A stretch of 64,000 bases of DNA, from positions 186,001-250,000 of the forward strand of contig JALGPY010000034.1 in the NCBI GenBank assembly GCA_023055425.1, given 5' to 3'. The notes under the pieces were generated by a model, which was not told the origin of the DNA, searched no databases, and saw only the letters and a list, made by a program, of their open reading frames with translations. This document shows positions 1 to 11,200 of this stretch, in pieces. Made by a program: the position numbers and the translations under genes. The first letter of the stretch is position 1; each line of letters opens with the position of its first letter. This DNA comes from Linanthus parryae (taxonomy: Eukaryota > Streptophyta > Magnoliopsida > Ericales > Polemoniaceae).

Positions 1-880
1 AAAGGACATGTTATCTCCATGTTCTGGTTTTATTCTATGAATGTATGACCATGTTTTCTGTCAAGACTGCTCTTGCTTTTCTCATGCATTCGTACTTGTG
101 CTTTTCTTACAAATAACATGTATGGATCCAATAGAAGCTTGATTTATGCTCTGACAATCAAGTCAAGTTCACTTCCATCAAAGACGTTTTATGTGAAAGT
201 TATGACGCATTCTCATCTTGAACAAAAAAGACATGATACCATTCAATATTGCTTGGCTAACTACAAAATGAAGATTATCAACAACATTTCTAAAGGATAA
301 TTCCTAAGAATTAAAAGGTCACACTTGTATTTGTTTCAAGTGGGAAAATTGGAGGAAAATAGATTGGGACATAAGTAAGAAACTAAGAATACAGAGAACT
401 CCCTTCCCCCGTCTTTCATGTGATCACATTGAACGATTTCCGCGTTTGAATTGTTAGGTACATTAATAAGATATATTTACTTTATATGAAAGAAATGTTG
501 TCCCTTTTGCGAAGAACGAATTTGCAGTTCTGAATTGCCAAAGATAACTCTGTACCATTAGATAAAAAAAGCAGACAAAAAAATTGACCTTAATGGGCAA
601 GAGAATTGCATTGACATTATTTAAGACTTAAGAAAACCTCCCAAAGACATCTTTAGGTACTTCCCTTGAAATTTGTCATTTGTTGGCACCATGGCAAAGG
701 TATGTATTTGCAAAGAACTTATGAATGAAACTTTAACAGCTCATTAATAATTAAATAGGAGCTCCTTGCAACTTTTGAAAGGTATGAGACAGTTAGTTTG
801 AGGTTCTTTCAAGTAGCATTTTATTCCTCGCATTTATTGTACTCATTAGGAAAATCATCGGAGTGCAAGATTAATAAGAT
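1..880 (+). other. 3' flank of an upstream F-box gene copy
   Basis: No gene is supported here. The segment aligns by eye, with small gaps, to the DNA after the two F-box genes in this window (13687 onward and 55014-55765), and the similarity appears to continue past the copia insertion into 63499-63700. Shared blocks include the stretch around 150-260 and the one around 420-540. The natural reading is that a third F-box gene ends just left of base 1 and that the whole gene-plus-flank unit was duplicated. The small plus-strand frame at 73-300 is not conserved in the other copies and is not called. Confidence 0.6.
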
Positions 881-2166
881 GTATGAAATGAGAGTCTCAA
901 TAGCTCCAACAGGTAAGATTTGAAATGACATGTGTTTTAGTAGCCATTTCTAATCCATTATGTCGTGAAGAATTTGTCAAGGCTAAAACTCTCAAATCAA
1001 ATATTGACCCTTGTTTTGTAGTGAAAATGGCTTGATCCTAGTTGCAATCAAATCCAAATCCATGCTCAAATTTCTTGGAATACCAAACGTAGCCTTATGG
1101 TACATGTTGTCGTCCAGATAAAGCAGTGATTTGTGGTTTCGCAACTCATCGTTTTCATAATGAACTATAGTTTAAATGGAAAGCTAAATACGCAAATGGA
1201 ACTTCGGTCTATCAGCATCAGGAGTTGAGCTGTTATCGACTCCTGCTTGTCTCTCTTCTGAAAGCCTTTTGTTTCTTCTTATTTTCACTTGTGGACTGAT
1301 GATAAGGTATTTTTTGTTTTTTCAGAAGCTGCAAGGAGATCTAAGGCCGTTGGAATACCTGTTGTGCAGATGTTTGTGTAGTTCGCTTGTTTTGCTTGGA
1401 ATATAGTATATGCATGTAAACATGAAGACTACTGATGTCTTTCTTTTTCCCCGGTGGGTGTGAAGAGAACACGACCTCCAGCTCTATTGCTCCCTTTCCA
1501 CCTCCAGCTCTACTGCTCCCTTTCCACCATGAGCTCACCGTGATCTTTGAAGACTTCTGTAAAGTGTCACTTGCCCTAAGATAGTTATGTTTAAAAACTC
1601 GTGTAAAATATCATTTGACCCTGAGATATTTATGGTCGATCATCCTTTGTATTACGGGTAACTGAGTCCTCTCTTGTATGGTTTTGATGATGCTTTGAAT
1701 CATGAATGTGATTGTTTTATGTAATGAATTATTTGATTCCTCAGTATCTTCTTATTCTACCATAAGGCCGTCCACAGTGGTAATGTAACAATGAGGGTGT
1801 GACCTGAATAGTGGTGAGAGTGAGAATAACATGTCATGAAACTGTAGCAATCCTGAGAGTAAATGGGTTCTGGTCCTGGCCAAGAGTCAGGGTACTCCAT
1901 ATCGTGTAGAAGAGTTTTAATTTAACGTCCGGCAAAACCTAATCTATGTACATTCTTCTAGGTATAGACCATCTCGACAAAGTCCGAGACCAATTCAAGA
2001 GGCCATAGTGGTTTTTCATAGCTCAGATATTTGGACCAATTTTTGTACAAGTAGTAAATAGTAAAAAGATAGTGTTTAATACCACAAATTAGTCCCCTCT
2101 TACATGGGGGGTTTAATTATATGGGTTTTTTTACCTTCATAACGTCTTAATAGCACATGGAACAAA
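881..2166. other. AT-rich intergenic DNA, no gene seen
   Basis: There is no convincing coding region, RNA gene or complete mobile element. A motif near 1764 resembles the end of some plant MITEs, but no inverted partner was found nearby. The left 5-bp target duplication of the next LTR element (acatg, 2167-2171) closes the segment. Confidence 0.5.
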
Positions 2167-2171
2167 ACATG

Positions 2172-2548
2172 CGTTAGGAATTTTGACTTGGATCAAATTT
2201 GGTAATAACTTTGGTCCAAAGAAAAAGTCAAATGAGGCATGATGAGGGTGGTCAATTGCTAAGTTGTTTCCTTCTTTTTTTGTAGGTAATAACCGCCACA
2301 AACTTTGGCTATAAAGACAAAGCTTTTTGGTGCTTTAGACACACACGGGTTTGGAACAGTGGTAATTAATTAGTTGGTTGCTTTTGAGAGCTTCTGCGTG
2401 TGTCAGGCGGGTGGGTGTTACGAATTCGTTAGTGAACCACATTAAATATTTGTCTCGTTCTTGTTTTACTTTCGTTGTTCTTGCTCGAATACCCGCAGGT
2501 TATAACTAACTGGTAACAGAGCTCTCAAACAGGAGTTCTGTTACAACA
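2172..2548 (+). repeat. 5' LTR of the small LTR element, with an internal deletion
   Basis: 377 bp, near-identical to the right LTR except for loss of about 106 bp. The missing part corresponds to roughly 3909-4014 of the right LTR and contains its AATAAA signal. A TATA-like box (tataaa, 2310-2315) is kept. The LTR ends at the CA just before the primer-binding site. Confidence 0.8.
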
Positions 2549-2551
2549 AAC

Positions 2552-2651
2552 TGGTATCAGAGCCAGGTTAAAGGAATCACCAGTTTCAACAAACTGGTAT
2601 CAGAGCCGGGGTCAGGGGGATCACCAGTTTTAACAAACTGGTATCAGAGCC
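2552..2651 (+). promoter_or_regulatory. Three tandem tRNA-Met primer-binding sites
   Basis: The motif TGGTATCAGAGCC occurs at 2552-2564, 2595-2607 and 2639-2651, spaced 43 and 44 bp. In each of the first two units AAACTGGT is followed by its inverted partner ACCAGTTT (2548-2555 with 2579-2586; 2591-2598 with 2623-2630), so each site could sit in a small stem-loop. A related sequence, TGGTAACAGAGCT, lies inside the LTR just upstream. Normally a single primer-binding site follows the 5' LTR. Confidence 0.8.
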
Positions 2652-3658
2652 AGGGTTCTAAGATCACGGTGGAGCCAAGAGCTAGGGTTTCATGTTTTGG
2701 TGGAACTCAAACCTAGGGTTCCGCGATTCAGGTGGAGAAGGCTATCGGGAGGTTGGGTTTCGAGATTCCGCCAAGACGACGTCTGGTTTGGCGATCAAGA
2801 TCGATCTTTTCGAGAGAGAGAGAAGCAGGTACACCCATCATCTGAAGCCTCGTGGAGGGGGCTATTCGGGCTCCGTTCGGAGCAATCTGGCGCGCATCTG
2901 ATTAGGCGTGCAAGGGATCTGGCAAATCTAGCACGCATTCGGTACGGGCGCGAATCTGGCGGTTCCCGCGCATCTGACGATTGACGGTCAGGCGCAGTCT
3001 GGCTCTCGGCGTGGAGCATCTGGCGTGTGAATTGAATCTGGTTCTGGCTCATGCATTGTAGAAACTCGTTGGAGTTGGAGCAACGGCATGGAGCATCTGG
3101 CGCGTGAGATTTCTGGCACGCGCATCTGGTTCTGGTTCTGGCGCGCATTATGCACGAGTTTGTTCTGGCGTGCATCTAGTTTTGGGACGTGTACCATGAC
3201 AAGCATTGAGCTCACATCTGGCGCGATCTGTTTATGGCGAGCATCTGGCGCATCTGAGGCATACGGGGCACATCATGCATGACAATTTGGGTACTCGTCA
3301 TTGGTGCATTTGGTCTGAATGACATCTGGGCACTTGTCATGGTGCATCTGCCTGGCGCAATTGGGCGCATCTGGAATATATTCGGTTTTGTCTCAGTGAA
3401 TACATTCGAGTCTGGTTCTGGGTGGAGCACTTGTTTCTGTTTCCGGAAGTGCAACCACATCGGGCGCATTCGTTGCAGGAACGCATGGTAGTTAAAGCAA
3501 CGATTTGGCGATTCGGGTTTTGTATAAAGCTGCGAAACATCTGTTTGAGGAGGCCTGCTCGTTTCAAGTTCAAGGAGACGCTTCCGGTTCTGTTTTGAGA
3601 AGAGAAACATCAGTTCTGGCTTCAGGTTACTGAGATGATTCAAGTCAAGGTGGAGATT

Positions 3659-4141
3659 TGTTAGGAATTTTGACTTGGATCAAATTTGGTAGTAATTTTG
3701 GTCCAAATAAAAATTCAAAGGAGGCATGATGAGGGTGGTCAATTGCTAAGTTGTTTCCTTCTTTTTTTGTTGGTAATCACCGCCACAAACTTTGGCTATA
3801 AAGGCAAAGCTTTTTGGTGCTTTAGACACACACACGGGTTTGGAACAGTGGTAATTAATTAGTTGGTTGCTTTTGAGAGCTTCTGTGTGTGTCAGGCGGG
3901 TGGGTGTTTCGGGTTGTCGCCGAGGCCGTCACGGCCACGACGTGCATTGTAATCGGGTTCTCTTCTCAATAAAACATCTGGTTCTGGCCGTGGATTAGCT
4001 AGCGGGTTCGTTACGAATTCGTTAGTGAACCACGTTAAATATTTGTCTCGTTCTTGTTTTACTTTCGTCGTTCTTGCTCGAATACCCCCAAGTTATAACG
4101 AACTGGTAACAGAGCTCTGAAACAGGAGTTCTGTTACAACA
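3659..4141 (+). repeat. 3' LTR of the small LTR element
   Basis: 483 bp, TGTTAGG to CA. It is the fuller LTR copy and retains the segment absent from the left LTR, including AATAAA at 3968-3973, likely the polyadenylation signal. A TATA-like box lies near 3798. Confidence 0.82.
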
Positions 4142-4462
4142 ACATGATATTTATAGTTGAGCTAATTCAATTCTTGTAGCTAATGTAGTCTAGTCCATCC
4201 CAATCCGATAAATAATTAAACGGGCCATCATAAGGCAAATTATCCACAAGTTTTACTCTCAGTAACGGACCCCCCACAACCAGGTAAACCACGTCAAGAT
4301 TGGGAGAGTAGATGTGGCACGATGAAGGGTTGAATGTCATTACCCAAACTGGAAGAGGTAAATCATTTCCCAAACTGGAAGGGGGTAAAAGTGTTTTTGC
4401 ATAAAACTTGAGGGGGTCAAAGTGTCTTTTACGCCTTCGAATAGTGTTAATTAATGGTTATA

Positions 4463-4718
4463 CCACTACACCTATGTGTTTTGCACCATTTGGACTTTTT
4501 CACCCGTAACCGGGTCACTTTGACCCGGTGATTTGGATGGCAAAGCGATGTAATTTTTTTATAATTTTTTTACGGTCGTGTAGAATAAGAATTACACTAC
4601 AACAATACGGACAAATTATCTAAAAACTCCAAAGTTTTGCTATCCAAATCACCGGGTCAAAGTGACCCAGTAAATAGTAATAAAAGTCCAAATGGTGCAA
4701 AAGAGTTGGACGGAGTGG
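4463..4718. mobile_element. Stowaway-like MITE
   Basis: 256 bp with long imperfect terminal inverted repeats of about 85 bp, starting CCACT, flanked by the dinucleotide TA (4461-4462 and 4719-4720). The two arms share long blocks such as GCACCATTTGGACTTTT and GACCCGGTGATTTGGAT. The right end read inward (CCACTCCGTCC) resembles the CTCCCTCCGTCC end of Stowaway MITEs, which are mobilised by mariner-type transposases. There is no coding capacity. Confidence 0.75.
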
Positions 4719-4720
4719 TA

Positions 4721-6000
4721 ATTGAAAAAAGGGTAAATTTCAGTTACACCCCCTCAGTTTAGGCTAATCTTCACTTACACCCCTCCGAGATTTGAAATCT
4801 TCACCTACACCCTTTCTGACTAAAGGTGATTAACAGAGCTTAACTGTTAGCGTTAAAAGTAAAACCCTTGTGATATTATAACCAATTTTATCAAAATTTC
4901 GTTGGTAGTTGGGTAAATGCTCATTAACCCTCCGGGAACTGATGGTTTTGTGTGGAGGGGATTGAATGTGTTTCCCCTCATTAGTCGTCGGTTCATTTTC
5001 GAAGGATCAGAGAAAGAAGTTGAGAGGGAAAGTATGAGAGAAATGGAGAGAAACAGATTATTCGTGGGTTGTTCTTGAAACATCCGACTTCTTAAAACTT
5101 CTAAGTTAACGCCAGTTGTAAAGGTGTATTAAAGTACCCCAGTTATGGGGGCATTTTTGAAGAAGTGTAATATTGTACTGACCTAGCTCAGTTTTGGAGC
5201 AATCTAATGTATAATTTTATTGGATTAGCTCAGTTTTGGGGAAATTAGAAGGCTTCTATCTTATACTTATTATCTCCAAATTTGGGGGTATTTTTTGAAG
5301 TGTACGGCTGGACTAAAATACCCCAGTTCCGGGGTATAATTAAGGACGTATTCTGTATTGAGTTTACTCAGTTTCGGACCAATCTCAAGTTGTTTGTATT
5401 GATAAAGTCCTGATATATGCATGTTGTACGTATAGATAAAAGTGCTCTTTCTACCAGCAATAGTTTTGGACAAAATTAAGAAGAAATGAGGGAGGAATGT
5501 TGAAAGAAGAGCATGGTGGTGCTTTATATATGAGAGGTGGCTTGATAATAGTGTAGTTGCAATTACTATGTCACATTGGGGTGGGTTGGTCTTTACAGCC
5601 ACTGTAAGGGCAATAGTGTCCGAAATGTTATATTTAGAAAAAAATAAAAAAAAAAAGTGGACAGATGGAATCTACACTCTCTAATTGTATCATCGTTGGC
5701 TTGGGGCGGGGATCGGTCATGGATTGTAGTTTAGGTACAAATTTACCATCTTATAGTATGGAATGACTGAATCACGGAGACAAGTGTTGTGAAGTTTGGC
5801 ACACGAAAGGGGTGAAACTTGAAAGTGTCCTTTCACAAACTACAACTGGTTAAAGTGTCTTTGTGTCAAATTTGAGAGGGGGAGGGGGTGAAAGTGTCTT
5901 TTACCCAATGGGTATAAATAAATTAAAAAAATTACCTTTTCTTTAACAAATTCCAAAATTTCATTAAGTCGGCCTGTTATTTTTCTCATAAAAAAAAACT
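4721..6000. other. Intergenic DNA with repeat fragments, no gene seen
   Basis: This stretch contains short repeated phrases common in plant intergenic repeats, around 4750-4815, 5130-5150, 5210-5245 and 5820-5910. The last resembles sequence upstream of the third F-box copy at 53640-53740. I could not define element ends. No frame here has recognisable protein features. Confidence 0.4.
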
Positions 6001-6005
6001 GTTAA

Positions 6006-6067
6006 TGGGCCGCTTTGCTCCAAAAGAATTAGTGGGCCGGGATTTTGAAAGAGCAAGTTAATGGGCC
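6006..6067. promoter_or_regulatory. Cluster of three TGGGCC (site II-like) motifs
   Basis: TGGGCC occurs at 6006-6011, 6033-6038 and 6062-6067. TGGGCY site II elements are common in proximal promoters of plant genes and are bound by TCP factors. The cluster lies about 60 bp before the LINE target site, so before the insertion it would have been roughly 170-240 bp from the F-box ATG now at 12526. That it is the F-box promoter is an inference. Confidence 0.45.
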
Positions 6068-6409
6068 GAAAAAACCTCTCAAGCCAGATCCTATGTGGAT
6101 GGGAAGAGTAAAGTCTGAAGTCAACTGAAGAAGAAGCAGTCTCTCTCTCTAGGTTTTTCTCTCAAGAAATATCTGGTGATGTGGGTTTTTTCTGGGTTTA
6201 TCCTTTATCTTCTCTAGTCCTAATCTAGTTTTGAGATCACTATTGAGGTGCTCGTGGTGATTCTCGGTAAATCTTCTATCTGGTGTATTGGTTGTTCCCT
6301 CTGTTTTTTCGGTCCCTTTCCTGGTTTTCCATTTCCTTTTTGGACGTCTCTCGTTTCTTTGATTTCTCTTGTTCTTGCTGGGTCCTGTCTCTGATTGTTC
6401 AGATCTGAG

Positions 6410-8224
6410 ATGGAAAATCCAAGCAATCTCGCTGTAGAAGATGAGGTAGTGCTGGATCTTGAAGTAGATGAGGAAGTAGCAAAAACCTCTTCTTCTCAGG
6501 TGCTCGTTGGAAAGCTTTTGTCTCAAAAAAGGTTTTCGGCAGCTGTGGTGAAGAAGATAGCTCAAAATATGTGGCGATTGAAGGGAGACCTAAGGGTGGA
6601 AATGTGGGAGAAGAACTGCTATATCTTTCGATTCGCAAGCAAGGTGGATTGTGAAAAGGTTATGGAAGGCCTCCCATGGAACATTTCAAATGCGCATCTG
6701 GTCTTAAAGAAATGGCCACCGAGAGCAGCTCTCAAAGAAATCGATTTCTCTCTAAGCCCTTTCTGGGTTCAAATTCAGGGGCTGCCTCCAGCTTTCAAGA
6801 CGGAAAAAAATGTTCTGAAAATTGGTAAAGTAGCTGGGGAGATTATAGATATTGATGCAGATACCATAGGAGCTCAATCCAGTGCTCCTTATGTCCGTTT
6901 CCAGGTTCTGGTTAGGGTTGCAAATCCCTTGCCTCAAGCCTTTTACTATTATAACAATGGACGCCGGATTAGACAAGGTTTCTCTTATGAACATGTGGGT
7001 GATTACTGTTATGATTGCGGTCGATTGGGTCATATAGATAAAGACTGTGATTTCCTACCGGCTCACCGTAGAGGATGTCAAGACTATGGGATGTTTCTCC
7101 GGTGCCCTCCAAAGAAAGGGCGTGGACCAAAGCCGGCCTGGTTGACACCGGAGGCGGAGAAATCGTTACGTATTTGGGGTTCGCCGATGACAGAGTATGA
7201 TTCAGAGTCGCCGACGGCGACGGCTGATTCGACGACGGAGGACACAAATCCCAAGACCAAGGACAGTACGGAAAAGATGAGCTGTAAAAAACCGGGTGAT
7301 TTAGTACCAGGTTGTGGGGGACAGGAAGATCCGTTTTGCGGGCGACAGCTAGCAAGGATCAATCGTACGTTGTCCTTTACGGACACGCAGGTGCTAAGCG
7401 ATGAAGATATTGATCCGAATGATGACGGGGCGCTGAGGGATGAGGACGAATATGTACCAGAATCGCAAAAAATCACAGAGGAGGTGGATGTAATTTCTGA
7501 TAAATCTGTGGATGTGTCTACGGAAAATTTGAATATTTTGGAGTCCCACGATGCAATTGCAGAATTGAAAGGACAGAGACAATTAGAAGGTCAGGCTGAT
7601 TTCATTTCGTGTATTGGGCCGGTGGTGGAGGCCCAACCCATTAGTTCATTATCACCTCAGCCCATTACCAAAGGCTCCCAAGCCCGAAAGTTTAAGAGGC
7701 TAAAAGGAAGGGTAAATAAGGAAATTCCCGTCTTAAATGCAGGGGTTTCTGATATGAACACCCAATTTGATGATCTGGACAAAATAGGCAACCCTTTTAC
7801 AGATATCAAACTTGCTAGGGTTTTCTCACGATTAGAGGTGATCAAGAGGAAGAGCAATCATCAGGAAGAAGCTAGCTTTGTTTCAAAGAGACTTTGTCAA
7901 GGTCTCAATTATTCAGCAGAAAGCAAAGGGAAAGAGCAGCTTCAATTGGATGCAGAAGAGGAACTTTATGCTCGATTAGTGAGTCAATCTCAAGCCAGGG
8001 CTTCAGGTAATCAAAACTTTCAAATCTGTGTGGAAAGAACACTGGTAGATAAGATTAGTTTTCAATCTCAACCTCTCTCTGATGGGGATGATAGTATCTA
8101 TGCCCAATATATGGATGAGTTTGAACAGCTTATGGAGCTTAAAGGCAATTTATGTGCTACTCTTACTGTTGATTCTCCTAAGGTGGTGGTGGCTGACCTT
8201 CAACAGCCACACGAACGATGTTAA
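6410..8224 (+). CDS. LINE ORF1 protein: DUF4283-like and CCHC zinc knuckle
   Basis: 604 codons. The ORF1 protein of plant L1 LINEs binds LINE RNA and forms the ribonucleoprotein needed for target-primed reverse transcription. The N-terminal third (about residues 20-150) has the conserved WPPRAALKEIDF-type stretch of DUF4283 domains, followed by a CX2CX4HX4C knuckle (CYDCGRLGHIDKDC, about residue 200). The C-terminal half is acidic and low in complexity. The ATG at 6410 is the first in the frame; the open frame extends five codons further upstream without an ATG. The frame ends inside the ORF2 start (ATGTTAA), so the two ORFs overlap by 7 bases, which suggests termination-reinitiation for ORF2. 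The frame is intact. Confidence 0.9.
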   Translation: MENPSNLAVEDEVVLDLEVDEEVAKTSSSQVLVGKLLSQKRFSAAVVKKIAQNMWRLKGDLRVEMWEKNCYIFRFASKVDCEKVMEGLPWNISNAHLVLKKWPPRAALKEIDFSLSPFWVQIQGLPPAFKTEKNVLKIGKVAGEIIDIDADTIGAQSSAPYVRFQVLVRVANPLPQAFYYYNNGRRIRQGFSYEHVGDYCYDCGRLGHIDKDCDFLPAHRRGCQDYGMFLRCPPKKGRGPKPAWLTPEAEKSLRIWGSPMTEYDSESPTATADSTTEDTNPKTKDSTEKMSCKKPGDLVPGCGGQEDPFCGRQLARINRTLSFTDTQVLSDEDIDPNDDGALRDEDEYVPESQKITEEVDVISDKSVDVSTENLNILESHDAIAELKGQRQLEGQADFISCIGPVVEAQPISSLSPQPITKGSQARKFKRLKGRVNKEIPVLNAGVSDMNTQFDDLDKIGNPFTDIKLARVFSRLEVIKRKSNHQEEASFVSKRLCQGLNYSAESKGKEQLQLDAEEELYARLVSQSQARASGNQNFQICVERTLVDKISFQSQPLSDGDDSIYAQYMDEFEQLMELKGNLCATLTVDSPKVVVADLQQPHERC

Positions 8225-11200
8225 GCCTCTGCTGGAACTGTCAGGGGTTGGGACGTCCCCTGACAGTCCAGAGAATCCGAGGTCTTGTTCAAGACCATCG
8301 CCCCACTTTAGTTTTCTTGTCGGAAACAAAAAACAAAATTGGAAAAATAGACAGAATAAGGAGGAGTCTCCAATTTCCCAATGCTGATTATGTAGCTCCA
8401 ATTGGCATTGCTGGTGGATTGGCTTTGTGGTGGACTGATGAGATTGAAGTTAATACTATGTGGAAATCTGAGTTTATGTTTCAAATTCAAGTTACATTTC
8501 CTAATGGTACTGAAGAAATCTGGATCCTGATTCATGCCCCTGCTGTGTATGCTCAAAGAAGAAAGTTTTGGAAAGAATTATATCAAGTGTCTCTTTCTTT
8601 TGATAAGCCTTGGATCATTATGGGAGATTGTAATGACATTGTTGATGCTAGTGATAAGAGTGGAGGTAATGCTGCTTTCCAGTGGAGAATTAACCAATTT
8701 AGAAGTTTTATTTCAGATTGTGGTCTGGTGGAGCTTCAATCTCAAGGTTTAAGTTATAGTTGGACAAACAAGAGGTTAAATGGCAATGTTAGAGAAATGC
8801 TGGACAGGGCTTTCATGTCTCCTGCTTGGAGTATAAAGAATCCTAAAGCAAAACTTGTGAGAAAAAGCATTTGGGGTTCTGATCATGCACCATTTCTGAT
8901 TTTTTCAGAATGGTCAGTGGCTAAACATAAAGCTAGCTTCCACTTTAGTAGTCTGTGGCTTGATTTTGAGAGCTGTTATAGCACTATTAAAGAGAATTGG
9001 GCTTCTGTACAAGCAGCTAACCCTATTACAAGATTGACTTCTAATTTGAGTAGTTGCAGGAAAGCTCTTATCAAATGGAGCAAGGAAACTGTCAAAAACA
9101 ATGTGATTGAGATAAGGAGATTAGAAGAACAACTGCTGGTCTTACAAAATCAGCCATGGAGTTTGCAAAATGAAGAATCCCAAGACAAAGTGAGAAGAAG
9201 CATTGCTGAGTATTGGAGAAAGGAGGAGATTTATTGGAAAGAAAAGTCCAGAATCAACTATTTAAGAGAGGGGGATAAAAATTCAAGATATTTCTTTCTA
9301 ACCACTGTTCAAAGGAGGAACTCAAATGCTATAAACAGGTTACAGAATGAGCACCACCAGTGGGTAGATCAACCAGCTGAGTTAGCTAATTTAGCTAGGC
9401 AGTATTTCACTCAACTTTTTGCATTTACTCCAGGACAGCATGATGAAGAGTGTCTACAGTTTATTACTCCTAGAATTTCTGACCAGGACAACATTGTGTT
9501 TGATCTCATTCCCTCTGCTGCTGAAATTGAACAAGTTGTTTTTTCTTTTAACCCCAACAAGGCTCCTGGGATTGATGGTTATTCTGGCACTTTCTATCAA
9601 AGCCAATGGGGAGTCATCCACAAAGAGGTAGTGGAAGCTGTGAAACAAGTTTTTATCTCTAAATCCTTTCCTACAAGTGTTAATAGAACAGTCATAGCTC
9701 TTATCCCAAAGCTGAAGCAAGCAGAAAAGATGAGTGACTTCAGGCCTATAGCTCTTTGTACTTTCCTCTATAAGGTTATTGCCAAACTTGTAGCCAACAA
9801 AATCAAGAGAGTTCTTCCCAAGATCATCTCAGAAGAGCAATCTGCTTTTGTCCCTAGAAGGTTAATACAAGATAATATCATTATTGCTCAAGAGGTGTTT
9901 CACAACATAAAGAACAAGAAAAAGGGCAAGCAAGGAGCCATTGCAATCAAACTTGATCTCCAAAAGGCCTATGATAAGGTAAATTGGAGTTTTCTCTTCA
10001 AAGTTCTATACAAACTTGGTTTCTCTTCAAAAATTATCTCTTTAATTCAGCACTGTGTTACTACTGTCTCCTTCCAAGTTAAGTTGAATGGCCAAGTGGG
10101 TGAAGTTTTCAGCCCAGGGAGAGGGATTAGGCAGGGAGATCCAATCTCTCCCTATTTATTTGTTATTATAATGGAGGTGTTGTCAACAAATTTGAAGACT
10201 GCTTTGTCTCAAGGTTCTCTACAAGGTTTAAAGATTAATAGAACTGCTGATCCCATAAACCATCTGTTCTTTGCTGATGATGCTCTAATTTTCTTGGAAG
10301 CCTCTCATCAAGAAGTTAGGAATTTTTTCTCTATCCTTGGCCAATTTTGTGATGCTTCTGGAATGGAGATTAACATAAACAAATCTGGTATGCTGTGTTC
10401 TCCAAACACAAAGGAAGAAGATTTAACTGCAATTACAGAGATTTGTGCAATCCCTGAGCTGGATAGAAATCTGCACTACCTTGGAGTCCCTGCCTTCTGG
10501 GGGAGGTCCAAATCTCAAAGTGTCAGTTTTGTGTATGACAAAGTCAATGCTAAGCTCCAAGGTTGGAAGAAGGACTCTCTCTCCTATGCAGGGAGAGAAA
10601 TCTATTTAAAAGCTGTGGCTTATGCTATTCCATCCTATTCTATGAGCTCTCTTCTTTTTCCAGTTAAGATGTGTTCTTCTTTAGTCAAATCTATGAGGAA
10701 TTTTTGGTGGAGTGGTAATGTGTTAAAAAGAAAGATTTGCTGGACTAGTTGGAGAAAGCTAACAAGCACAAAGTCTAGAGGAGGCATGGGGTTTAGAGAT
10801 TTGAGATTGCTCAACTTATCTCTTTTGGCTAAGAGCTGCTGGAGATTGTTACAGAACCCAGACTCTTTATGTGCAAAAGTGCTGAAATGGAAGCATCATC
10901 CTTCAGGTGATTTGTTACAAGCTAAGTTGGGTCACTTACCTTCTTGGTCTTGGAGGAGCATTCAAGCTGGGATGGCAGTAATTAAAAAAGGTGCTATGTG
11001 GAAAGTTGGGAATGGAAAGAGAATTCACATCTTTGAAGACAAGTGGTGCCCAAACTTGTTAGGGAAGAAGCCCCAAAAAACTTCTGCAAATGCAAATCTC
11101 AGAATGGTGTCTGATTTGATAAACCACAACACTCAAAGGTGGAAAGTTAGTCTTCTAAATAACTGCTTTTCAAGAAAAGAAGTGGCTGCCATTCTTGCTA

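Larger units (their letters stand above)
2167..4146 (+). mobile_element. Small non-autonomous LTR retrotransposon (TRIM/LARD-like)
   Basis: Two direct repeats, 2172-2548 and 3659-4141, flank about 1.1 kb of internal DNA without credible coding capacity. The element is bounded by the 5-bp duplication acatg (2167-2171 and 4142-4146). The right LTR starts TGTTAGG and ends CA; the left LTR starts CGTTAGG, probably a T-to-C change. A primer-binding site complementary to the initiator tRNA-Met 3' end follows the left LTR, as in copia elements. A weakly purine-rich stretch precedes the right LTR. The interior is rich in degenerate GCGCATCTGG-type repeats (about 2880-3480), and its short frames overlap on both strands, so none is called. 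Mobilisation must have used proteins from another element, most plausibly a copia; the donor is not identifiable here. Confidence 0.85.

Noticed and set aside
1764..2030. Possible MITE starting ggccgtccacagtggt
   Set aside because: No inverted partner or target duplication was found; the only similar phrase (near 2010) is in direct orientation.
2692..3643. Frames on both strands inside the small LTR element
   Set aside because: They overlap each other, have no domains, and follow the degenerate GCGCATCTGG-type repeats.
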